Source: Moraxellaceae bacterium UBA2031 (lineage in GTDB: Bacteria > Pseudomonadota > Gammaproteobacteria > Pseudomonadales > Moraxellaceae). From it: a stretch of 13,503 bases of DNA. A program made the translations under genes and the position numbers. A model generated the notes under the pieces. It saw only the letters and a program-made list of their open reading frames with translations, was not told where the DNA came from and searched no databases. The stretch is taken from contig DDBN01000096.1 in NCBI GenBank assembly GCA_002333145.1, positions 3,718 through 17,220 of the forward strand, given 5' to 3'. Below, in pieces: positions 1 to 7,469 of this stretch (positions within the stretch are counted from its first letter, which is position 1; the number at the start of each line of letters is the position of its first letter).

Positions 1-342
1 TCCACCTTCAATTTTGAGCACGCCAATGTGCCCAAGCTGTTTGAACTGTTTGATTACTACGAAAGCGAATCAAACTCCCTGATGGAAAAAAAGTTGCCAC
101 TTCCCGCTTATGAAATGGTGGTAAAGGCCTCGCACACATTCAATTTACTCGATGCCCGTCGCGCTATTTCCGTGACAGAACGCCAGCGCTACATCCTGCG
201 CGTGCGTGCACTGGCTCGCAACATTGCCCAGAGCTATCTGCAAGCGCGTGCGCGTCTTGGCTTTCCCATGGCCCCTGCAACACTGCGTGATGAAGTGCTG
301 GCCCGACTTGCACAAGACACGGCGTCGGAGAGTGCAACATGA
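1..342 (+). CDS. glyQ: Glycyl-tRNA synthetase alpha subunit, C-terminal part
   Basis: This is the 3' end of glyQ; the gene begins before the window, and the frame is open from base 1 to the TGA at 340-342 (113 residues visible). GlyQ is the catalytic class II subunit of the bacterial alpha2beta2 glycyl-tRNA synthetase, which charges tRNA-Gly with glycine in the cytoplasm. The visible part matches the conserved end of the family: STFNFEHANVPKLFELFDYY, then SHTFNLLDARRAISVTERQR, then an arginine-rich helix and ALGFPM-like GFPMAP. Its stop overlaps the glyS start in an ATGA, so the two subunits are probably translationally coupled. Nothing looks damaged. Identification is firm because both the sequence and the glyS neighbour agree. 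Confidence 0.97.
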   Translation, partial: STFNFEHANVPKLFELFDYYESESNSLMEKKLPLPAYEMVVKASHTFNLLDARRAISVTERQRYILRVRALARNIAQSYLQARARLGFPMAPATLRDEVLARLAQDTASESAT

Positions 343-2396
343 GTCACAAAGATTTCTTGGTCGAACTTGGCACTGAAGAGTTGCCACCCAAAGCACTTAA
401 GACGCTTGCCGAAAGTTTTCGTGACGGCATTATCAGCGGCATCAAAGCAGCCGGCCTTGCCCATGGCGAGGTAAAATATTTTGCCGCGCCTCGCCGACTT
501 GCCGTACAAATTATTGGCCTTTCCACACAACAGCCGGACCGTACTATTTCCGTGGATGGCCCGCCCGTGAAAGCGGCGTTTGATGCCAATGGTAATCCGA
601 CGCAAGCGGCACTGGGCTTTGCCAGAAAAAACGGCGTTGATATTTCCGCCATCGACAAGAGCGGTGAAAAACTGCGTTTTGTTAAAGAACAAAAAGGTGA
701 TTCTGCTACCGCGCTGCTGCCCGGCATTGTTACGCAATCATTAAATGACCTGCCGATTCCCAAGCGCATGCGCTGGGGCGCTTCACGCGTTGAATTTGTT
801 CGTCCAACACAGTGGCTAGTAATACTCTTTGGTGACGATGTACTGGACTGCGAGATTCTGGCACAAAAAGCCGGACGCGAATCCCGTGGCCATCGCTTTC
901 ATGCCAATATCCCTGTACGAATTTCTTCACCTTCTTCTTATCTGGAAGACTTACGTGGCGCTTGGGTGCAGGCTGACTTTGCCGAGCGTCGCGCTATTAT
1001 TTTAGAAAAAGTTCAGGCACTGGCGGCAAAAGAAAATGGCAAAGCCATTATTCCCGATTCGTTGCTTAATGAAGTCACCGGGCTAGTAGAGTGGCCTGTG
1101 CCGTTGGTATGTTCTTTCGAAGAACGCTTTCTTGCCGTGCCGCAAGAGGCGCTGATATCCACCATGCAGGACAACCAGAAGTATTTCTGCCTGTTGGATA
1201 GCAACGGTAAGCTGCTTCCGCGCTTTATTACCGTCGCCAATATCGAAAGTACAAACCCCGAATATATTATTGCTGGCAATGAGAAAGTGGTTCGTCCTCG
1301 CCTCACCGATGCTGAGTTTTTCTTTAAACAGGATAAAAAAAATCCGCTGGAAACACGCAATGAGCGCTTGAAGACTGTTGTGTTCCAGGCGCAGCTTGGC
1401 TCTGTGTATGAAAAGGCCGTACGCGTATCCAAACTTGCCGGCACAATTGCTGCTGCTATCGGCGCAGACCGTGCATTGGGGGAGCGGGCCGGCCTATTGT
1501 CCAAGTGCGACTTGGCCACAGAAATGGTTGGGGAGTTTCCTGAGCTACAAGGTATAGCCGGGTATTACTACGCCACACACGATGGCGAGCATGAGGATGT
1601 TGCGCGCGCGCTGGACGAACAGTATCAACCACGCTTTGCCGGCGATGCACTACCCACCGGCAAGATAGGTGCCGCTGTTGCCATTGCCGATAAGATCGAT
1701 ACCTTGGTCGGCATCTTTGGTATCAACCAACCGCCGTCCGGTTCCAAAGATCCGTTTGCACTGCGTCGTTCTGCTATTGGCTTGTTGCGCATCATCATCG
1801 AAAAAGAACTGATACTCGATGTGCAGGCGCTGGTGAACGGAGCAACAAAGCTCTATGGCGACAAGCTGGCCAACGCCAACACCGCCAATGACGTCTTTGA
1901 ATTTCTGCTCGGCCGTTATCGCGCCATGTATGAAGAGCAAGGTATCAAGCCAGAAGTCATTCTTGCCGTGCAGGCACTTAAGCCAGCACAGCCATTTGAT
2001 TTTGATCGTCGCGTGAAAGCCGTTGCACTGTTTGCAGCACTGCCAGAGGCCGAGGCACTGGCTGCCGGCAATAAACGTGTGGCCAATATTCTGGCAAAGG
2101 AAACTGTCGCCGCAGATGCAGCAGTGAATCCTTCGCTGTTGTCCGAGGCGGCGGAGAAGGCGCTAAGTGAGGCTGTTGAGAAATTGACTGTCGAACTAGC
2201 GCCCTTATTCGAGCAGCGTGAATACACCACCGCCCTAAACCGCTTGGCCGCATTGCGCCCTCAAGTCGATGATTTTTTTACCAACGTCATGGTGATGGCC
2301 GACGATCCTGCCGTAAAAGCAAATCGCATTGCCTTATTGGCCAGACTGCGCGGCTTGTTTTTGCAAATTGCAGATATTTCGCTGTTGCAAGCCTGA
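339..2396 (+). CDS. glyS: Glycyl-tRNA synthetase beta subunit
   Basis: GlyS (685 residues, about the usual length of 690) is the tRNA-binding subunit that joins GlyQ in the alpha2beta2 glycyl-tRNA synthetase. The N-terminus MSHKDFLVELGTEELPPKAL is the family signature and fixes the start. GGAG at 327-330 is the ribosome binding site, 8 bases upstream. Further conserved stretches are LNDLPIPKRMRWG, FVRPTQWLV, MQDNQKYFCLLD, VRPRLTDAEFFFKQDKK, an HD-like region with HDGEHEDVA near residue 413, and SKDPFALRR near residue 470. The C-terminal ~100 residues form the helical DALR-type anticodon-binding domain. The gene overlaps glyQ by 4 bases. A hairpin begins at the stop codon. The sequence reads closest to Pseudomonas-type GlyS, which is from memory, not from a search. 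Confidence 0.97.
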   Translation: MSHKDFLVELGTEELPPKALKTLAESFRDGIISGIKAAGLAHGEVKYFAAPRRLAVQIIGLSTQQPDRTISVDGPPVKAAFDANGNPTQAALGFARKNGVDISAIDKSGEKLRFVKEQKGDSATALLPGIVTQSLNDLPIPKRMRWGASRVEFVRPTQWLVILFGDDVLDCEILAQKAGRESRGHRFHANIPVRISSPSSYLEDLRGAWVQADFAERRAIILEKVQALAAKENGKAIIPDSLLNEVTGLVEWPVPLVCSFEERFLAVPQEALISTMQDNQKYFCLLDSNGKLLPRFITVANIESTNPEYIIAGNEKVVRPRLTDAEFFFKQDKKNPLETRNERLKTVVFQAQLGSVYEKAVRVSKLAGTIAAAIGADRALGERAGLLSKCDLATEMVGEFPELQGIAGYYYATHDGEHEDVARALDEQYQPRFAGDALPTGKIGAAVAIADKIDTLVGIFGINQPPSGSKDPFALRRSAIGLLRIIIEKELILDVQALVNGATKLYGDKLANANTANDVFEFLLGRYRAMYEEQGIKPEVILAVQALKPAQPFDFDRRVKAVALFAALPEAEALAAGNKRVANILAKETVAADAAVNPSLLSEAAEKALSEAVEKLTVELAPLFEQREYTTALNRLAALRPQVDDFFTNVMVMADDPAVKANRIALLARLRGLFLQIADISLLQA

Positions 2397-2428
2397 TTAC
2401 ATGCCAGCATAAACGGCCGGCATGTAAT
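2396..2428 (+). terminator. Hairpin immediately after glyS, possible weak terminator
   Basis: ATTACATGCC (2396-2405) and GGCATGTAAT (2419-2428) form a perfect 10-bp inverted repeat with a 13-base loop, starting at the last base of the glyS stop codon. It is followed by CCCTTTCTTC, not a clean run of T, so termination would be partial at best. It could attenuate transcription into the downstream acyltransferase or stabilise the glyQS mRNA 3' end. Confidence 0.5.
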
Positions 2429-2456
2429 CCCTTTCTTCACAGAACGATGCTAATTC

Positions 2457-3539
2457 ATGCGACTGGCAGATTGCGTTACAGGACGAGACAACAACTTTAA
2501 TCTAGTCCGGATTATTGCAGCGTTCGGTGTGATGGTATCGCACTGCTGGCCACTCACGCGCGGTCATGGCGTTATTGAGCCTCCAGGAATCTTGATTGGT
2601 ATGTCATTCGGCTCCATCGCTGTTGACTTGTTCTTTGTGACCAGTGGATTTCTGGTGACAGGCAGCCTGCTCTCACGGCAAGATACCCTTGCATTTGTCT
2701 GGGCAAGAGCCTTGCGAATCTTTCCAGCAATGTTCGTCATGCTGCTAGTGACAGTAAGTATTCTTGGCCTATTTTTTTCAACCGTCAGCCCTTCGGCATT
2801 TTTTACCGACTCCATCACCCTCAAATACTTCTGGCGTTGTTTGACGCTAATCAATGGCCTTGAGTACGAACTGCCCGGCGTCTTTGCTGCAAATCCTTAC
2901 GAAAACATTGTGAATGGCTCACTGTGGAGCATGCGCTATGAGGTACGGCTATACCTTGTCTTAGCACTAGTCTGGTTTATATTACATTTTGTCTCCTCGA
3001 ATCGGTTGTTACTTTTTCGGATCATGGTCGTAGCTGGCGCCATCGGGTATGGCCTGCTCACCATGGCAGACCGGTTCAGCATTTATGAGTCTTCTAGCTT
3101 CTTTCCCCAATTAGCATTTATGTTCCTGATGGGTGGTAGCTTTTTTATCCTGCGCGAGCACATCATCCTGTCTGGCCGGCTCGCTATTGCACTATGTGCG
3201 CTGCTGGCTTTAGCAGCGGCCATCAGCTTTGATGTTTTTTTTGTGGTCTACTGCTTGTCGCTTGCCTATTTGCTGCTTTATGTCAGCTACATCCCAAAAG
3301 GGGTTATTCGTCGCTACAATGCACTTGGTGATTATTCTTACGGGGCTTACATTTACGCGTTTCCGGTGCAGCAAGCCATCGTCTCACTTGTGCCGGGCAT
3401 TACTGTTATGCCAATGCTAGTGCTATCTAGTGTGTTTACGTTGACACTGGCTATGCTTTCTTGGCATCTCGTAGAAGAGCCTGCCCTCAAGCTGAAAGAT
3501 TATTTCGGTCGCCGAAACAAGCTGCAGTCCCGTGTGTAA
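2457..3539 (+). CDS. Membrane acyltransferase, acyltransferase-3 (OafA-like) family
   Basis: This 360-residue protein is a multi-spanning inner-membrane acyltransferase of the family that O-acetylates surface polysaccharides, LPS O-antigen or other exported sugars. Family hallmarks in order: NFNLVRIIAAFGVMVSH with the conserved His29; FGSIAVDLFFVTSGFL (residues 51-66); the RALRIFPAMF arginine motif (84-93); NGSLWSMRYE (153-162); GDYSYGAYIYAFPVQQ (291-306); and a final WHLVEEPALKLK. About ten hydrophobic segments fill the rest, and there is no C-terminal SGNH domain. The start is ATG with no obvious Shine-Dalgarno sequence. It lies 60 bases after glyS and 108 before plsC, in the slot where Pseudomonas-like genomes usually carry gmhB. 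The acceptor substrate cannot be told from sequence. Family confidence is high, specific function unknown. Confidence 0.88.
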   Translation: MRLADCVTGRDNNFNLVRIIAAFGVMVSHCWPLTRGHGVIEPPGILIGMSFGSIAVDLFFVTSGFLVTGSLLSRQDTLAFVWARALRIFPAMFVMLLVTVSILGLFFSTVSPSAFFTDSITLKYFWRCLTLINGLEYELPGVFAANPYENIVNGSLWSMRYEVRLYLVLALVWFILHFVSSNRLLLFRIMVVAGAIGYGLLTMADRFSIYESSSFFPQLAFMFLMGGSFFILREHIILSGRLAIALCALLALAAAISFDVFFVVYCLSLAYLLLYVSYIPKGVIRRYNALGDYSYGAYIYAFPVQQAIVSLVPGITVMPMLVLSSVFTLTLAMLSWHLVEEPALKLKDYFGRRNKLQSRV

Positions 3540-3632
3540 CCGGACATATCCAACTTGATATTCATCATTGTTCCAGCGCAAGACTTAGGTATTCTGCGTC
3601 GGCACCCAGCCGCGATAAGCCATCGCTATTAC

Positions 3633-3638
3633 CGAGGG
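3633..3638 (+). promoter_or_regulatory. Ribosome binding site of plsC
   Basis: CGAGGG lies 9 bases upstream of the ATG at 3648, directly after an in-line TAA. It supports the ATG at 3648 as the plsC start. Confidence 0.5.
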
Positions 3639-3647
3639 ATTGCGTAA

Positions 3648-4370
3648 ATGAAAGTATGGCTGGTTCTACGCTCGCTGCTGTTCTACGTTGGCTATTCTCT
3701 GTCCATGATCTTTCAGAGCACGTCTGCCACAATCATTGGCTTATTTTCTCGCCAAGCAGCATACGCGTTCTGCCTTGCTTGGTGCCGCTTTGGGGTCTGG
3801 TGGGCTCGTGTCTGCTGCGGTATCCGTTTCGATGTTACCGGCATCGAGAATATCCCTCCCGGTGCCTGTGTTGTGCTGGCCAAGCATGAAAGTGCGTGGG
3901 AAACCCTGTTTCTGCAATCCCTGTTTTCTCCCTCTACCACCGTGCTCAAACGCGAACTGCTGTCGATTCCTTTTTTTGGCTGGGCACTGCGTCTGCTCAA
4001 CCCTATTGCCATCAATCGCGGTGAGCCCGCTCAGGCGCTAAAAACTGTTTTACGCCAAGGCGGGCTCCGCTTGGCCGATGGCCGCCGTATTATCATTTTT
4101 CCAGAAGGCACTCGCTCACGGCCTGGTGAACAGCTGCCTTATAACGTTGGCGGCGCCATGCTCGCCTGTCGTACGGGCGTACCCGTCATTCCGGTTTGCC
4201 TCAATTCTGGCGATTGCTGGCCTCGCGGCACGCTAATTAAGCAACCCGGCACTATTCATGTTGTTATCGGTGCACCGATGGACAGCACGGGCACCTCAGC
4301 CAAAGTGCTAAATACCCTAGCTCAGGGCTGGATTGAAGCAGAACGTACTCGACTCCGTTCTACAACATGA
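3648..4370 (+). CDS. plsC: 1-acyl-sn-glycerol-3-phosphate acyltransferase
   Basis: PlsC transfers an acyl chain to lysophosphatidic acid to make phosphatidic acid, the second acylation in phospholipid synthesis, at the inner membrane. At 240 residues it has the normal length. A hydrophobic N-terminal helix (about residues 5-33) anchors it. The acyltransferase motifs are all present: KHESAWET with catalytic His80 and Glu85 in an HX4E version of the usual HX4D; INRGEP (122-127); FPEGTRS (151-157); and VPVIPV (178-183). HX4E is common in this proteobacterial subgroup. A position shortly after glyQS is typical of Pseudomonas-like genomes. The next gene follows in the same direction after 97 bases without a visible terminator. 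A paralogue with another lysophospholipid acceptor cannot be excluded. Confidence 0.9.
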   Translation: MKVWLVLRSLLFYVGYSLSMIFQSTSATIIGLFSRQAAYAFCLAWCRFGVWWARVCCGIRFDVTGIENIPPGACVVLAKHESAWETLFLQSLFSPSTTVLKRELLSIPFFGWALRLLNPIAINRGEPAQALKTVLRQGGLRLADGRRIIIFPEGTRSRPGEQLPYNVGGAMLACRTGVPVIPVCLNSGDCWPRGTLIKQPGTIHVVIGAPMDSTGTSAKVLNTLAQGWIEAERTRLRSTT

Positions 4371-4467
4371 TGGGTCGCATTTATATTTGATCCGCCAACA
4401 TACCAGCACTGGCGAATTGGACAAGGCCCAGCGAGAATGGCTGCTTACTGAGCCCCCCGGACTTACC

Positions 4468-5550
4468 ATGAACCCCCTGCATCCTGATAACAGCCGTCGC
4501 CTTTTGCTAGGCCTTTTTCTGGCCGGCCTTCTCGTGCTGGGCTGGCAGGTTCTGAGTCCGTTCGTCATTCCCGTTGCTTGGGCCGGCATTCTGGTTTATG
4601 TCACTTGGCCACTGTACGCGCGCCTACGCAAAGCTGTTAGCGGCCGGCATACCTTAGCTGCATTGGTCATGACGGTCTTACTGGCGCTCACGCTTATCCT
4701 CCCCATCTTGTGGGTGGTGTTCCTCCTGCAAAACGAGGTCGCCGGCTTCTACCAGATCATCGCCGTCCAACTCACGCAAGGTCATCTTGCTGCCCCTTCC
4801 GTCATTCAGGACATTCCCTGGCTGGGCAAGGAAATCCAGGGCTTCTTGGATCGCCTGAACGCCAGCCCTGAGGCCCTTAAAGCCCAACTCAAGGAATGGA
4901 CTGACTATGCCCTGACCCATGCAGTCGGCTTTGTGGGTGGGGTAGGGCGCAATATGGGTAAGCTTGGCTTTGCCTTGCTAACCGCATTCTTCCTCTACCG
5001 CGATGGCGAAGAAGTGGTGTTGCAGATCCGTCGGGTACTGAGTCAGGTGCTGGACGAGCGGCTCGACGACTATCTAAAAGCCATGGGCGACATGTCCCGT
5101 GCAGTGGTTTACGGGATCGTGCTGACGGCTATGGCACAAGGCCTGCTCGCCGGGATCGGCTACGCAGTAGCCGGCATGGGTAATCCCGTCTTTCTCGGAG
5201 TATTGACCGTACTCATTGCCTTCATCCCTTTCGGCACCCCCTTTGCGTGGGGCACGGTCTGTATCTGGCTATTCCTCAGCGGTCAGACGTGGGCCGCCTT
5301 TGGTCTGTTCCTGTGGGGTACTTTTGTGGTGAGCTGGATAGACAACATCATTCGCCCATTAGTCATCTCCAGCGCCACCCGCATGCCTTTCCTATTGGTC
5401 ATGTTCGGTGTACTGGGCGGGCTGGCTGCTTTCGGGATGGTGGGGCTGTTTATGGGTCCTGTTATTCTGGCCGTGATGGTGGCGGTCTGGCGCGAGTGGC
5501 TGGAAAATAATACCGTTACTACGCACCATGATGATGCAAATCTGCTCTAA
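4468..5550 (+). CDS. AI-2E family transporter, YdiK-like membrane protein
   Basis: This is a polytopic inner-membrane protein of the AI-2E transporter family (formerly UPF0118), 360 residues from the chosen start. Family members include quorum-signal exporters, but most, including YdiK, have no proven substrate. Hydrophobic segments lie near residues 12-50, 62-88, 155-177, 213-236, 240-272, 274-290 and 307-345, with a soluble, helix-rich stretch between 90 and 150. Signatures are FVIPVAWAGILVYVTWPLY, the IDNIIRP motif (291-297) and GGLAAFGMVGLFMGPV (317-332). The frame is open back to a TTG at 4333 that would overlap plsC, but the ATG at 4468 gives an N-terminus about the length of YdiK's. 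No good ribosome binding site precedes either start, so the exact start is uncertain. The family assignment is firm. Confidence 0.85.
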   Translation: MNPLHPDNSRRLLLGLFLAGLLVLGWQVLSPFVIPVAWAGILVYVTWPLYARLRKAVSGRHTLAALVMTVLLALTLILPILWVVFLLQNEVAGFYQIIAVQLTQGHLAAPSVIQDIPWLGKEIQGFLDRLNASPEALKAQLKEWTDYALTHAVGFVGGVGRNMGKLGFALLTAFFLYRDGEEVVLQIRRVLSQVLDERLDDYLKAMGDMSRAVVYGIVLTAMAQGLLAGIGYAVAGMGNPVFLGVLTVLIAFIPFGTPFAWGTVCIWLFLSGQTWAAFGLFLWGTFVVSWIDNIIRPLVISSATRMPFLLVMFGVLGGLAAFGMVGLFMGPVILAVMVAVWREWLENNTVTTHHDDANLL

Positions 5551-5756
5551 GTCTCTCTGTTGCGCCACCACTCATCCATTGTTAGACTTTCTTCATTGTC
5601 GCTAGCGACAACTCAAACTCCTACCCCTTAAAGGCAGGATGTTATGCTGCCAACGGTGCATGTATAACTGCCGCCTTAACGATCTGATTAACGTGCGTAG
5701 AAGGGAAGAACACAAGGAAAGTTATCCGCCTTCCCATACTAAAAGTGAATTAGCTT
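5551..5756. other. Intergenic region with palindrome, no gene called
   Basis: This 206-base gap probably holds the promoter of the small downstream gene. It contains the 16-bp palindrome listed separately and GGGAAG (5703-5708) facing CTTCCC (5730-5735) across 21 bases. A -10-like CATACT lies at 5735-5740, without a convincing -35 box. An open frame from 5639 to 5836 starts with several cysteines, but it overlaps the next gene and has no family resemblance, so I do not call it. Confidence 0.5.
5596..5611. repeat. Perfect 16-bp palindrome
   Basis: TTGTCGCTAGCGACAA is a perfect inverted repeat without a spacer, located 46 bases after the AI-2E gene stop and about 145 bases before the SRAP-like start. 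A loopless palindrome like this makes a poor terminator and no T-tract follows it. It fits better with a binding site for a dimeric regulator. Chance occurrence is possible. Confidence 0.6.
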
Positions 5757-6200
5757 ATGTGTGGCGCCATCCAGTTACAGGACAACAAGATTTTTTTTCC
5801 TCATCCCAGTGCCAAGCTGCCCATTCGCAAGCGTGACGGTGCGATCGATTGGATCACCTGGGGAAAGCGTCGTGAAGAGATGTGTATTTTCCCCGAAGGC
5901 GGTTGGGCTCGTCTGTCGTCCGTTAAAGACGGCCGCTGGACTCGGATGAGCCCAAAGCCGGTGCAGATTATAGCTGACCGTTTTATGCAGAAAGATGCTG
6001 ATGGTCAGCGTTACTGGTTCGATCTAGAGGAAGGTGAGTTCATCCAAGGCCTGATGGCGTTCATCAACGGCGAACCTCGTGTCTACGTTGTTACCGAAGA
6101 AGCACCCGCAGAAACCGAAACAGCCATGATTCATCCACGATGGCCGCGCATCCTGAAACGCAATGACATCATCGTCGCCGACAATCCCTACGGCGCCTAA
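5757..6200 (+). CDS. Divergent SRAP (YedK/HMCES)-like small protein
   Basis: This 147-residue protein resembles the SOS response-associated peptidase (SRAP) family, whose members bind abasic sites in single-stranded DNA through an N-terminal Cys2 exposed after Met removal. The supporting features are MCG at the start; DWITWGKRRE (31-40), like the MRWGLIP region; GGWARLSSV (48-56), like INARAET; PVQIIADRFMQK (68-79), like the RCLIPADGFYEW region; FIQGLMAF (95-102), like the AFAGLW strand; VYVVTEEA; and IHPRWPRIL (125-133), matching IHDRMPVIL with His126. Cys2 and His126 are kept, but the active-site Asn aligns with Trp50 and the Glu with Gln78. It is also shorter than typical SRAP proteins (about 220). 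The ATG at 5757 is chosen because it places Cys at position 2. It ends just before a strong terminator. The alignment is by eye and the function is inferred. Confidence 0.65.
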   Translation: MCGAIQLQDNKIFFPHPSAKLPIRKRDGAIDWITWGKRREEMCIFPEGGWARLSSVKDGRWTRMSPKPVQIIADRFMQKDADGQRYWFDLEEGEFIQGLMAFINGEPRVYVVTEEAPAETETAMIHPRWPRILKRNDIIVADNPYGA

Positions 6201-6235
6201 ATAAAAAAGCCCGCATCTTGTGCGGGCTTTTTTAT
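6201..6235. terminator. Strong bidirectional rho-independent terminator
   Basis: A perfect 15-bp inverted repeat (6201-6215 and 6221-6235) with the loop TCTTG has a GCCCGCA/TGCGGGC core flanked by six A on the left and six T on the right. It therefore reads as an intrinsic terminator on both strands. It serves the + strand SRAP-like gene, 0 bases after its stop, and the - strand efflux operon ending at 6249. Confidence 0.95.
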
Positions 6236-6248
6236 TTGCGGCAGCTCA

Positions 6249-7469
6249 TTATTGATAGCGCAGTGCCTCGATTGGCTTGAGCTTGGCCGCTTTATTGGCG
6301 GGGTAAAACCCGAAAAAGATACCGATACCCGATGCCACTGCAAAGGCCAGGAGCATCGACGATAACGTCACCAATACCAACAGCTTGCCGGTACTTGCCA
6401 CCGCAAAAGCGCCCGCTACACCAATCAACACACCGATCAAACAGCCCGCTACGGAAATAATCACGGCCTCCAACAAGAATTGCAGACGGATGTCCGCCGG
6501 ACGCGCACCAATCGCCATGCGAATACCAATTTCGCGGGTACGTTCCGTCACCGACACCAGCATGATGTTCATGATACCAATACCACCCACCACCAATGAA
6601 ATTGAGGCAATTGCTCCTAGCATCAGCTTCATCACGGCCGTTGTTTCAGCCGCCGTGTTGGCCAGCGCCGTCAGATTCTGAACCGTAAAGTCATCCTCCT
6701 GATCCTCTATCAGACGATGCCGCTCGCGTAATATTTGGCGCATGCCAGCCTCGACACGCGGCATGGCCGCTTCATTTTCTGCCTGTACCATAATCATGCG
6801 CAGCATGTCGCGGAAGCGAGAGCCTTGTAGCCGGCGCTGTGACGTAGTCAATGGCACAATAATGGTATCGTCTTGATCACGGCCATCTAAACTCTGGCCC
6901 TTGCTCGTCAACACGCCGATGACTTGGAAAGGTTGATTACGAATACGGATGGTTTCGCCCAGCGGACTCTCACCACCAAAAAGATTTTCAACAATTTGCT
7001 GCCCGACTAATGCTACCTGCGCGCCTGACCGCATTTCTGCATCATCAAAAACATAACCTTCCGTTAGCGCCCAATCCCGCAAGCCTAGATAGTCCGCATT
7101 AGTACCAATGACCTGCGTACTCCAGTTATTGGTGCCATAAATAACTTGTGAATTCATCTGTACTAATGGAGCCATGTATTTAACGCCGGACAGTTCTTTT
7201 ATGGCATTGGCATCGCCTAGCGTAAGATTAACCGCACCACCATAGCCGGTACGCACGCCATTAGCCGATGTCGCTCCTGGCATAACGATGAACAAATTAG
7301 AGCCCATGCTCGCAATCGCATTGTTCACTTGCTGCTGCACACCAGCACCAATCGCCAGCATTAAAATAACCGCCGCCACACCAATAATCATCCCCAGCAT
7401 GGTGAGAAAACTGCGCAGGCGATTGGCGAACATGGCAGAAATAGCTTCTCGCAACATGAATCCAAACAT
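6249..7469 (-). CDS. MacB-type ABC transporter permease (FtsX/MacB fold)
   Basis: This 406-residue permease is the membrane subunit of a MacB-like, mechanotransmission ABC exporter. It drives substrate from the periplasm through the adaptor and outer membrane channel. One transmembrane helix lies at about residues 20-43. A large periplasmic domain (about 45-280) follows, then three helices (about 282-307, 334-358 and 368-390). Family motifs are RSFLTMLGMIIGVAAVI at the N-terminus, the VGGIGIMNIMLVSVTERTRE block (294-313) with EIGIRMAIGA, and the terminal FYPANKAAKLKPIEALRYQ. Its ATG overlaps the ATPase stop in TGATG, and GGAGGGG (7475-7481 on the minus strand) is the ribosome binding site. 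In E. coli MacB this domain is fused to the ATPase. The substrate (macrolide, peptide, siderophore or other) cannot be read from sequence. Confidence 0.93.
   Translation of the reverse strand: MFGFMLREAISAMFANRLRSFLTMLGMIIGVAAVILMLAIGAGVQQQVNNAIASMGSNLFIVMPGATSANGVRTGYGGAVNLTLGDANAIKELSGVKYMAPLVQMNSQVIYGTNNWSTQVIGTNADYLGLRDWALTEGYVFDDAEMRSGAQVALVGQQIVENLFGGESPLGETIRIRNQPFQVIGVLTSKGQSLDGRDQDDTIIVPLTTSQRRLQGSRFRDMLRMIMVQAENEAAMPRVEAGMRQILRERHRLIEDQEDDFTVQNLTALANTAAETTAVMKLMLGAIASISLVVGGIGIMNIMLVSVTERTREIGIRMAIGARPADIRLQFLLEAVIISVAGCLIGVLIGVAGAFAVASTGKLLVLVTLSSMLLAFAVASGIGIFFGFYPANKAAKLKPIEALRYQ

Noticed and set aside
3540..3647. Frame of the acyltransferase stays open after its TAA for 35 codons until a TAA touching the plsC ATG
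   Set aside because: The peptide is unlike GmhB or any domain I know. The family's normal C-terminal motif is complete before the stop, so readthrough or a gmhB remnant is not supported.
3461..3889. Open frame spanning the acyltransferase-plsC junction
   Set aside because: It is out of frame with both genes and shows Cys/Arg/Ser-rich shadow composition without motifs.
5639..5836. Small cysteine-rich open frame (65 codons) before the SRAP-like gene
   Set aside because: It overlaps the real gene by 80 bases in another frame, has no clear family, and lacks support beyond being open.
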